In this document: positions 26,633-38,100 of the stretch, one piece after another
How the letters are laid out: each line of letters begins with the position of its first letter
Numbering within the stretch: the first letter of the stretch is position 1
Source: Zeugodacus cucurbitae
Taxonomy: Eukaryota; Arthropoda; Insecta; Diptera; Tephritidae
Reading direction: 5' to 3'
Assembly: GCF_028554725.1 (NCBI RefSeq)
Contig: NC_071670.1
Coordinates: 33,226,001 to 33,290,000 of the forward strand
DNA length: 64,000 nucleotides
The notes under the pieces: model-generated
The model's input: the letters and a program-made list of their open reading frames with translations, nothing else
What the model was told of the DNA's origin: nothing
Databases searched by the model: none
Made by a program: the position numbers and the translations under genes

Positions 26633-29183
26633 TTTCGGGTATGTAAAAAAAGATGAGAGAATTACTTATCTCTGAGATCTCACCTGCAAAAACTTGATGT
26701 AGTAGAATCTGCAGAATGTAAGCCATGGGCGGAGAATGAAGAAACGCTAAAGCTTTATATTTACGATTGCCTTGCCTTCAGTCGGAAGATAATAGCTCCT
26801 AATATTTTGTTTAAAGAAAAAACTAAGAATTTATATCTCCTGAGTTCGAAGATGTTTTAAGAATTTTGCAATTTTCTAAGAATGAATCGATATCTTAAGA
26901 ATATTTAAGCTTTCAATAACTGATAAAAAGAACGTCGGAAGTGGAAAATATTACAGAATTTCCTGGGTAACAAGTGGGAATACGCCTGAATCATACAGGC
27001 AGTAACAATAAAGTATTTTCCGTTGATGATAATACACCGATTTTAAGATAAGTTTCCAATTGTCATCAAACGATTGTCAAGATCAGAACAAAGTAGTGCT
27101 GAAGCGAGCTGAGTAGTGTTAAAACGGGATTACCTCCTGTTTAATGGGTTAGAAGGTATGCTCCTTATTTGAAAATATTAAAACTAAAGAAAAAAATTAC
27201 AAATTAAATTAAAATTACCTTAACGATGTCCGAAGAGACACACAATTACATTTTGGCCATGTGCATAGGAATGGCAGTCAAATTGCAGTTATGTTGGTTT
27301 TTCGGATGAAAAAAATGTTATTTGGGAGAACCCTATGGGTTCAATTATTATTTTATGATCTTCGGACTATGGCTACATAGTTATGGAGGAAGTGTGATGG
27401 GTTGAAAAGCCGTCTTCTATTATGGCATATTCTGACTTGAATTTTTGAATACTAATATAACCATAAAGATATATAAAACGTACAGGAAACTGTATTCCCC
27501 ATTTAAAAATTTGTCAATATAATAAAAAACATGTGAATATCGTTAGTTGGAAAAGTTCACGGGTCTCGCAGGCAATAGTCCACTAAATTAGAACAAAGTC
27601 AAAGTATTAAAAAGCCTTGATCATTAATTTCCTGAAATTCTATTAGAAAATCAGGCGATCAACACACTCTTAAAAATAAATAAAAAAATTTTAAATACTT
27701 AATACAAAAACTTAAAAATATTTACATATTAGCTGAAAATGTAACACAAATATTAAAAAATATTGAGGAAAGGTGAAAAATCCTTGTTTTATTTAGTGTG
27801 AAATTAATACATTAATAGTCGGTAATAATTTCAGATTGGTTGGTTCTTTAGTTTTGATAAAAATTAACTAAAACTATTATATTTGTTCCAGAGGTTTGCT
27901 AACTGTATTTGAACAAAAATTTTATAAGCAACAGAAAACGTGGATTGCAAAGCTTATATAATATCCAACGAATTTTCCAACGAATTGTCCAACGAATTTT
28001 CTTGAAACCTCCATTCGTTCTTCGAAGAATCTGATGATGAAGTTGTCCAAAATTAGTTGAAGTTACAGATTTTTCAGAACCAACAGTCTTAAGTAATAAC
28101 TCTAAAATTATTCCTAAGGAAATCACAATTTATTTGTAGTCACGGTTTGTATATAATTTAAGTTTAATATTTGACAAAAAAACAGACTATAAACGGAGTA
28201 TAATATACATATATATATATACATATATATAATATGAAGATTTCGAAACAATTCTGCATTTCAGAATGTAAAATTCTTAAAGTAACTTCCAAACAGTTTA
28301 AGACACGTCTGCAATATCAACTAACAATAGTTCCAGTTATTGTTGTTGTATTTTACAACAAAATCTTAGTTTACTGCTAAAAGATGAACAAAACGTTGCA
28401 CTCGGTTATCTGGCTTGCCATCACAAGCCACAGCAAATGGGAATTCGCAGTGAGGCACGAAAACAAATCTGTTTACACGCCACATTTGCCCAAGACAAAC
28501 GAAGGGCCGAGCGGTAGTGGTAGTGGCTCTGGAAATGGCAAAAAGAGAAACAAGGAAATCAGGCAATTGTTGGAAATATATATATTCAATATACTAAAAA
28601 AATAAACAAATTTCTACGTTGATGGCAGTCAATGCGACTTGGAGCAAATTCATATTTCGGTTTTCGGGCTTTTATTTTTTGTTCATATAATAATTTACAA
28701 AACAAATAACTGTAAACCTTGTCACCCTGTGAATAAAACTCAGTTACCTTCACTACCTGATCGATCAAACATGAAATATATTCCACAAACGAATAACTGT
28801 CACTGCGCGTCGAACAGCTGAGTTTGTTTATTAAGAAAGTTGGCAGTTTCTTGGTTACCAATTTTGTTTACTCACTTTCAACTTCCACAAACAATTGAAC
28901 AAATGTCAGCCGGAGTAATTTTTCTTTTGAAAAACAATTTTGAAGCCTTGAAAAAATTCATAAAAATATGATAAGTTATTAATTGATAAAAAAGCAGATT
29001 GTTAACTGATTTTAGAATAATATATTTGACAACAAAATTAGCGATCGAAATTGGAAGAAACGTTTTGAAAGGACATCAACCGTTAAACGAAGAACGAGCA
29101 AAAACACAAAGCGTAGAGACTACTTAAAGTATAGATTTTAATAGCAGGAGCAAGAAGCAAAGCATACAAGCAGATATTACAAG
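26633..29183. other. Upstream region of GAS8
   Basis: Contains three tandem 12-mers (TCCAACGAATTT with one variant) at 27964-27999 and AT dinucleotide runs at 28205-28230, otherwise no named feature. The last 150 bases before 29184 should include the GAS8 promoter and 5' UTR. I could not place a transcription start or a ciliary X-box with confidence. A 73-codon frame at 28384-28605 has a Ser-Gly repeat but no homology that I recognise. Confidence 0.4.
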
Positions 29184-29186
29184 ATG
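29184..29186 (+). CDS. Gas8: GAS8 coding exon 1: start codon only
   Basis: The ATG is followed directly by the donor GTAAGA. Joining it to the acceptor at 41828-41829 restores Met-Pro-Pro-Lys-Lys, which fits the start of other GAS8 proteins (Met-Ala-Pro-Lys-Lys). There is no other ATG in frame before the Lys-rich exon. Confidence 0.72.
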
Positions 29187-32100
29187 GTAAGAAGATAGTT
29201 CTCCATTATTTTATATACATTTACGCTTTTATTTTATTCAGTAATGACTTAATTTTTTAATTATTCCCTACGGATCTATGTAGATACCGACCGATTAATC
29301 GGCCTTGGTATCGGCATCGGCCAGTATCGGCCACAAAATTCAGCATCGGCATCGGCCATATTGGGCCGATTCTTAGCCGATTCTTTCGATTTCTTTCGGA
29401 TTACACCAAAATACACTTTTTTTACTTTTTTGATTTCTTTAAAGCATTAAATTTGAATTCTTCTGTTTACCATATAAAACACAGTGATTCACATTTGACT
29501 AAACTAATAATTCATCACGATGATAATTTAAGTCTACTATAAAGAAATGCAATAATTTTGCATCAAATATAAGGTTTTATTTAGCACTGCTAGAAAGATT
29601 CGATTTATGTCAATTATTCATAGTTTTGTTTAACAACTTGTTGAGATTTGGAAATAATGTCATAAAGCCACTATTTTAGAAGCATTCGTAACTAGGAGAA
29701 TCTATTTTTAAAGTTCGACATAGACAGGATCACGTGATAATCACTTGGTGCTGGCCTGGACTATAATACCTGAGACAGACATGTAGTATACATTGTAGTA
29801 TGCTTCAGAAACCATATGTGTATCACCGGTTTTCCGAATTTTGTTTGAAAGCAAATGGTGTTCCGTACTACAATAGAGTTCTACGCGGTTATAGCCGAGT
29901 ACGCAACTGCGCGCCACACATTTCTCCTTTTGGCAGTTTGGCGCCAATTGGTAATACCAAGTGAAAACAGTTCCTTCTCCACCTGGTCCTTCCATCGGAG
30001 TGGAGGTCTCCCTCTTCCTCGGCTTCCTCCAGCGGGTACTGCATCAAACAATTTCAGAACTGGGGCATTTTCGTCCATTCGAACAACATGATCTAACCAG
30101 TGTAGCCGCTGTCTTTTCATTTCATCGTCTGCGGTATTCGCCGTTGGCAATGTTTAAGGGACCATAAATCTTCCGCAAAACCTTTCTCTCGAAAACTCCT
30201 AGTGCCGTCTCATCGGATGTTGACATCGTCCACACTACTGCACCAGCAGCGTAGGACGGGAATGATGAGTGACTTGTAGAGTTTGGTTTTTGTTCTTCAA
30301 GAGAGGACTTTACTTTTCAATTGCCTACTCAGTCCAAAGTAGTACCTGTTGCCAAGAGTGATTCTGCGTTGGATTTCAAGGCTGACATTATTGTCGGTGT
30401 TGATGCTGGGTCCCAGATAAATGAAATTTTCTACAACTTCAAAGTAATGACTGTCAACAGTGACGTGGAGCCAAGACGCGAGTGCGTTGACTGTTTGTCT
30501 GATGACAGGAGATATTTCGTCTTTATTTTTATTACTTTTACTAGACTTAATATTTTCGAATATTGGCTTTAATGTTCATACTTGTCCTTAAAGGAAAAAA
30601 GATATATTGCTGATTCGCTTTGAGAAAACTTGAATAACTCATTTTTTCTATCAACATATATCTTATAATAATAATTTATTTAGTTTTGAATATTAATTAA
30701 ATGAATAAACAACTTCATATTTATATATGAACTGAATTGTTTACTTATTTTGTGATGATATTTGTCTTTGTTTTTCTTTTGTTACCATACTAATTTATTA
30801 AGTTCTTGATGAAAGAATCGGCATCGGCATCGGCCAAAAATTTGGTATCGGTGGGACACTAGATCTATGTACTATTTAATATATTGCTAATAATCCGAGG
30901 TTTCCACGATATGCAAATTAGTCTAAATATTTAGCTAATTAATAAAAGAATCATCAGACCTAATATTTCGTCCAAGTTTCTAATTTTATATCTAACGTAA
31001 GACTTACCATTATTTAGATACACCAACAAAACTCAAAATACTCCCTATCATAAACCTTTTGACATCTACACTTTGTACACCCAAACAGTTGATCTGAATA
31101 GTCTAACCATCAATCTTAACAATCCATTCAGCTGCGATACGATTAGATCTGTCTGGAAGTCTCTAGAAATATAATAGTTGTGCAAAGAAGAGAGTATAAG
31201 TATACCTAAGGAGTGATCTTGAAACATCTTATATAAAGTTTTGTATTCCGTGTTCATTGTTATTTCAATGTAATGTTAAAAATGTATTTAAAATGTAATT
31301 AGAGATTCTATTTAAATTCGCCAAAAGCGCTAAGATTACATAATGAATATTTATTATGGCTTCAGTCTGATATATCTGAAGAAATATTAAGGCGACAATT
31401 TGAGAAAATAGTTAAGAGCAAGTGTTAAGAGTTTACGTGTGAATGGAAGATGATAGTAAATCATAAATGTTTTGAAGGATGCCTGCCCACCAGGAAATTG
31501 TACCATAATGAAATATGTAATTTTCCCTTGCTTACTTAAGACATCTTAAATGTAAGAATTCTTAACAGCTGGAGAGTTTGTGATGGCTACAGATATAAAT
31601 AATTAATTTTTATAAAGAATATTTATAATTAACGGAGCTAATAAACGACTGGCTGAGTTAGACAAATACTATGAAACAGTCAATCAAAGTAGTTTGCATA
31701 ACAGGTCGTCAAATTATTTCCAATATAATACCCCGAGATCTAAAACGAGATCCAAATATCAGAAAATAACGGATCGCAAATAGATATGTAAAGAGAAATA
31801 TATGTATGTAGGTTCAATCAGACGTCAAAACATGAAAATGGTTTTAAAGAATGACGACACTTTTGCAAGAGAAATTTGAAATTTTTTTAGTGTAATTGTA
31901 CTCCGCGAATTTCAGCAAAATGAAAAATAGTAATTTTGGTCGGTAATTCGATTATAGCTTTGGGAATATCACGTCAAAATTAGTTTAACACGACGTGGCA
32001 AAAGTCCACCACCGTAGGCTATTAAACAACAAGGTTTGAGACTGGTTAAGCGCAATCTGAAGGAGTTTCGGCGTCAGTTTGTAACTGTTGACGAAATATG

Positions 32101-35100
32101 GATCTTCTGGTACACATCAGAGACCAGAGTCCCATTTACGTTTTCTCCCAATTTGCACCCATAAATATGATTCGAATGAAGAGGTATCTGCTATAATACT
32201 CTAAATACTTGATTTTGAATCAGGATATATAATACAACAAAAGAAGGGTCCTACAAGTTTTAAGCCACCACTCAGAAGATTTAATACCGAAGGGATAAAG
32301 TTGTCTTATTTAACTTCTTGTAAGTCATCCACACCCACTACTTCTGAGAGCAAAGAAGTACTTTCCAATAGGGGCGTGCGCGGCTGTGGATTACCATACG
32401 TTGAGTAAATATTTAAATGCGATTATCTGCAGCAACAATGCATCATTAGTGCAACACCAACAACAATTTACGAAAAAGATGTTGCACGCGTTAAGCAAGC
32501 AGTACGCCGATGAGCCGCATGCAGGCGGCAATGCGACGATATATCGACCGTCACTTTATCATCAGACTGCGTCCTGCTGCACTGCACAAGGCGCTTCCCA
32601 GCAAATGTAGCGATTTTTCAACAGCAGCCGCCTTCGCTACCAAATGCACATGCAACTGTGTGTGTGTGTTTGTGTGTAGACGTTCGTAAATATGAATCCA
32701 CGTACAACAACTTAAGCGAAAATGACGCCAAGGCATAACCGACCGTTATGTGCAACAAATGCGTCACAACAACGGCGGCAACAACAACAAAATTTATAAC
32801 CAAAAATGTGGAAATATTTATGAAATCAAGCCAACGCGTGCAAGCACAACCGAACGCCTTGTCGGCGTTGTTGTCATTATGGATTTGTTGTTATTTTATT
32901 TATGAAATTTTCACTGCTTTCGCCGTTATATTCTCACCAACTATCGGAAACAGCTCGCCGCCCGCTAGTGGCATATAGTTTCGTGAAAAGGAAAGGATTG
33001 TAGGGATAAGGTTGGGCTGCCCTGCTGGCCCAAGCGTGGAAGTGTGGCGCTCGGACGCGGGTTTTTGAATAATTTGCATTCATAAAATATGCAATAAGCC
33101 AACAGCTGTTGTGATATTGTTTTGAAAGCCGCGTCATCATATTATTTAAACACTGGCTGCACGCGAACGGAAAAACGCGAAAAAAACCAAATGCGCGATT
33201 ACTTATTTCGGTGAAACTATGTTTCCTTACGCTTTAAAATTGCATTTAAACCAAGGGAAAATTATTAAATGGTCAAGACGGAGTAGCGTGACCCAGATCA
33301 AGTCATGTTTGAATATGGTTTCTGTATGTTGCATTAAAGGCATATTTTTCCATATACTTATTTGCTCAGAATTAAATTCGAAACTCTTATTAAAAACCAG
33401 TAGGAACCAAATAACAGTGGGAAAGATCTTTACTACTTATATATGTGTATCTTTTCGAGAACTACTGGCCGAATTTCTAAGATTTCTGGCTTCTTGAATT
33501 CGTTATGACTCCGAATAGCAGAATAACTCATCCATCCCGCACTTAATCAGTGCACAAGTAGTCCTGGCATTTCAAATGGTTAAAGACGCTACTAATTTCA
33601 ACCAAAGGAATTTGTCGTTGTCTTCGGGTTATAGTCTGACCGCCGTCCATGAGAGCACGGAGATTCTTGGTTAAAGACGCTACTAATTTCAACCAAAGGA
33701 ATTTGTCATTCTCTTCGGGTTATAGTCTGACCGCCGTCCATGAGAGCACGGAGATTCTTGACCAGGAGAGATAAACAAAAGTGTTACGTGTAAAACGTTA
33801 TTAAAATAATGAGTTATGAGCCATTCAATCCACTTATCCACCCTCGATCACCATGGAAGGTATTTTCGCACGATGTTAACCACCTAATTGACTCCCAGTC
33901 AAGCGTCCTCAAATATCACTTCTCTCCTCATGGTCAAAATCCAACATTTCACCGATCTTGTATTCGATGGTGTCGAACTATTGAATGTAAGCGACTGTAT
34001 TTTTGAGAGAGAACCTAACAAAAGTACCGAAATCAGTAGTACTCAATCTAAAGTTCCATTTATTCACAACAGTATTTCCTCATTCTTAAGAGACGTAGGA
34101 TGATGTTTGTAGCTGAAATTAGTTTCAGACTACATAAACTAGTTTCAACAAGCGTAATTCCTTCGATTGCAAGGTTTGTGTCGAGATTTTATCGAACGCC
34201 TCAAAATGCTTTCTGAACGCTCCTTATAAATCGTACAGAGAAAAAGTAACTAAAGACACGCTTTTTAAAGTAACGTATTATGATATTTCCCGTAAAAGTT
34301 TGCAACTAGATCTATTGGATAAACTATTATCTTCAAATTACACTATAAAAATATCTATTGAACTTGCAACCATATGCTGAAGGAATTCTTTTCTAATTCT
34401 AATAAAGTTGGGTTACTAACTTTATATATTATAAAAAGTGTGCCAATAATAAATCTCTCCAGCATTTTTTTTCAACGGTTGGTTAGTACTTTCTCAAGAG
34501 ATCTTCCAAACTCAGACTGAAAAGATACAATCAGTCGGTTGAATTTGGTTCTCAATAATATGTATGACACGTTTCTTAGAAATCAAATGAGGTGCACTGA
34601 AGTTTGTTTAAGCTGCGGACTTTTGAAAAATATATTCAGATAATACAAACGGCGATATCATTTAACATTCGAAGCTTTCCTATATTTTCATCGCTATATC
34701 AATGATAGGTAGACCTTCGGGAGCAAGAATACATGGAGACTTTCGTTGAACCTTTATACAGTAATACCCCACACTCGAGTTAAGTAATATGTCAGAAGTA
34801 TAGGTTACTTTTTATAGATATACCCACCGTGTGCAACAAAAAAATCAAAATCAGTCAACTCCATGTTATTTATTTTGATCGCATTTGTCCTACAAGACAA
34901 AAAAGGTCATCAAGCCGATTCTTAAGATTCTTTAATAATGATTAAGCAATTCAGCGTTGTTTTCTCCGTCGTTTTCACGTTTATTTTTCTACTTAACAGC
35001 TTAATTTTGTCTTTTTGTTACTCCTACTTTCGCCAGTTGCTCTTTATATTACCAGTCTCTTAATGCTTTGCACAGCTCTTCGGCGTATATCAATACAGAT

Positions 35101-38100
35101 GTATGTATGTATTTATATCATTTAAAGCGCTGACTTATACATATGTATGTGTAAACAAAAATACAAATATACACGAACACATGTAAATGCGTGTTGTTGT
35201 TGTACTCAACAATCCTGTCAGTTCAATGCACTTCATAAACGAAAATGCGAACGCCAATCTGCTTTAGCGGTTCGCCTGATGCATTTCAATTATTAAATTT
35301 TTATAATCGATGGCTGGTGAAAGTTTCCTGCCTCCTTGTGATTACATAGTATGTACATGTGCTTGTATGTGTTTGTTCGCCATTAAATATCTTATTGTGC
35401 CTTTATGGAGTTGGCGTTGCTTGGATTGTCATACGTTGTGTTAATATATATGCACGATACATGTGTAAATGAGTAAAGAAAATATTAAGTTTCTGTCGGA
35501 TAATTTCTCGAAAACAGAAACAACAACTTGAGCAATAAGAACAGCTATTGTAATTAACTCGATCTCTTGTTGCTTCGTTCTTCGGTCTATTTGTATCATC
35601 TTCTATATGTATATGTTCACATACATATGTGTATTTAAAATGAAATTTACTTAACTGTAAAGTATATATTTTAAATTCATAGTTTTGTTAATTATTATCA
35701 CAATTCCTCAATGATACATCAATTGAATTACAGTAATTATCTCTTAATGCTTCTTGTGTATATGTATCCATTTAAAGGGTGTTTGTATCTAACTTTTATT
35801 TTTATATATAACATTACAAAGTTAATGATTTTTTTTTTTAATTTATTGAATTCTGTTTTCAAATAAAAGCTCTGTCAGTCGAAATTTTTAATTTCACACT
35901 ATTTTCCCAACACCAAAAACGCATCAGATTTAGTTTTATCGACAAGTATTAAATTTAGTTTGGTACTAAGGTCCCTTTGAAAGATATGTGTATGTATTGT
36001 AGATGTATTACCTGTCGGGCCATTAGTTAATTATAAAATTTTTAAGATATGGATAAAACGAATTTTGTCTGTTTCTCATAAAGAAAATACGGACGCTCTG
36101 GGAAAAGTTGGTGCTACGGGTGCTCACAGTCGACCGATGCACTGTGCCACGAATGTAATGCATGAAATGGAATTCACATTGCTTCCTCGTTGTCGGTTTT
36201 AACGGATCTGGCCTCAGCGATTGTTTTCTGTTCTCAAACCTTAAAGAGTATTATTGGAAAGAAAGTCGGCGGCAATGAAGAAAGCACACTTTGAAGAAAA
36301 GCAACAAATACGTTAAGGTTTGGCTCATAAGGTCATATTAAAGGAAAAGGCTCTAAGTGTAGACAAGGTGGTTTATATTTTCTGTATTGTAATGTACTAG
36401 AAAGTCAATGAAATTATCAAAAGTCACTGTTTTTTTAAGTTCTGATAATGAACGGTATTTCATATATTTGGATAAAAGCTTTTAAATATTTTGCGTGATA
36501 ATCTGTCATTATTATAGTGACATTATCTGGAATCAATACTGATTTTTTCCATGCTGCAACTATTGTAGTTCATTAAAGTGGACAAGTTCATGTGTAAAAT
36601 AATAAAAAAAATACAACTAAAAGTGAACCGTTTATTCATTGTAATATAAAATCTAGGCAGTACCACACCCAACATGCTATTTTGAAAACCTCAAATTTCA
36701 TATTTTCTTCTATTGTGTGACTTTCTGTAACTATCTGAGTAAAATTATGGAAAAACACTTTCTAACATCGATTATTACACGATTGAAGTATTAACAAGTA
36801 AGGAAGGGCTAAGTTCGGGTGTAACCGAACATTTTATACTCTCGCAATTCATTTATTTAACTTTATTTATATTATATAATAAACAATTTGACCCACATAT
36901 TCGTCATATATATTGTATAAGGTCCATTGAAAGTTGGAAACCATAATATTAGGTTAGAAGCACCGAGGTTCTCGTGTTCGATATATGGGGTCTTAAAAAC
37001 CTATGGTCCGATTTCGGTGATTTTTAGAATGGGGCTGCCACAGTATTAACATAGAATGTGCAAAGTTCTGCACCGATATCTTCACTAGTACATCTTCTTC
37101 TTGACTGGCGTAGACACCGCTTACGCGGTTATAGCCGAGTCCAAAACAGCGCGCCACGCATCTCTCCTTCTGGTAGTTTGGCGCCAATTGGTTATTCCAA
37201 GCGAAGCCAGGTCCCTCTCCACCTGGTCCTTCCATCGGAGTGGAGGTCTCCCTCTTCCTCTGCTTCCACCAGCGGGTACTGCATCGAATACTTTCAGAGC
37301 TGGAGCACCTTCATCCATTCGAACAACATGTCCTAGCCAGCGTAGCCGCTGTTTTTTTATTCGCTGGACTATGTCTATGTCGTCGAATAACACATACAGC
37401 TCATCGTTCCATCGTCTGCGGTATTCGCCGTTGCCAATTCTTAAGGGACCATAAATCTTCCGCAAAACCTTTCTCTCGAAAACTCCTAGTGCCGTCTCAT
37501 CGGATGTTGACATCGTCCACGCTTCTGCACCGTAAAGTAGGACGGGAATGATGAGAGACTTGTAGAGTTTGGTTTTTGTTCGTCGAGAGAGGACTTTACT
37601 TTTCAATTGCCTACTTAGTCCATAGTAGCACCTGTTGGCAAGAGTGATTCTGCGTTGGATTTCCAGGCTGACATTGTTATTGCTGTTAATGCTGGTTCCC
37701 AGGTAGACGAAATTATCTACAACTTCAAAGTTATGACTGTCAACAGTGACGTGGGAGCCAAGACGCGAATGCGCTGACTGTTTGTTTGACGACAGGAGAT
37801 ATTTCGTCTTGTCCTCGTTCACCATTATTTTCTCCAGCATCAGGTTAAAGAAATCACACGAGAGTGAGTCACCTTGTCTGAAACCTCGTCTGGTATCGAA
37901 CGGCTCGGAGAGGTCCTTCCCGATCCTGACGGAGCTTTTGGAGTTGCTCAACGTCAGCTTACACAGCCGTATTAGTTTTGCGGGGATACCAAATTCAGAC
38001 ATCGCGGCATAAAGACAGCTCCTTTTCGTGCTGTCGAAAGCAGCTTTAAAGTCGACAAAGAGATGGTGTGTGTCGATCCTATTTTCACGGGTCTTCTCCA

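Larger units (their letters stand above)
30872..36792. other. GAS8 intron 1, middle part
   Basis: Intronic DNA. It holds two mariner relics and a 91-bp tandem repeat, listed separately. The patch 32400-33170 is less AT-rich and contains CAA/GTT triplet runs and a TG run near 32660; it has no conserved protein and could be regulatory, but nothing in it can be named. Confidence 0.4.

Noticed and set aside
28384..28605. 73-codon frame upstream of GAS8 with a Ser-Gly repeat
   Set aside because: Short, unknown, overlapped by open frames on the other strand, and without conserved features; chance is the simplest explanation.
32386..32610. 74-codon frame in a GC-richer patch of GAS8 intron 1
   Set aside because: CAA-repeat-driven composition with Cys and Gln runs, no start context, no family resemblance.
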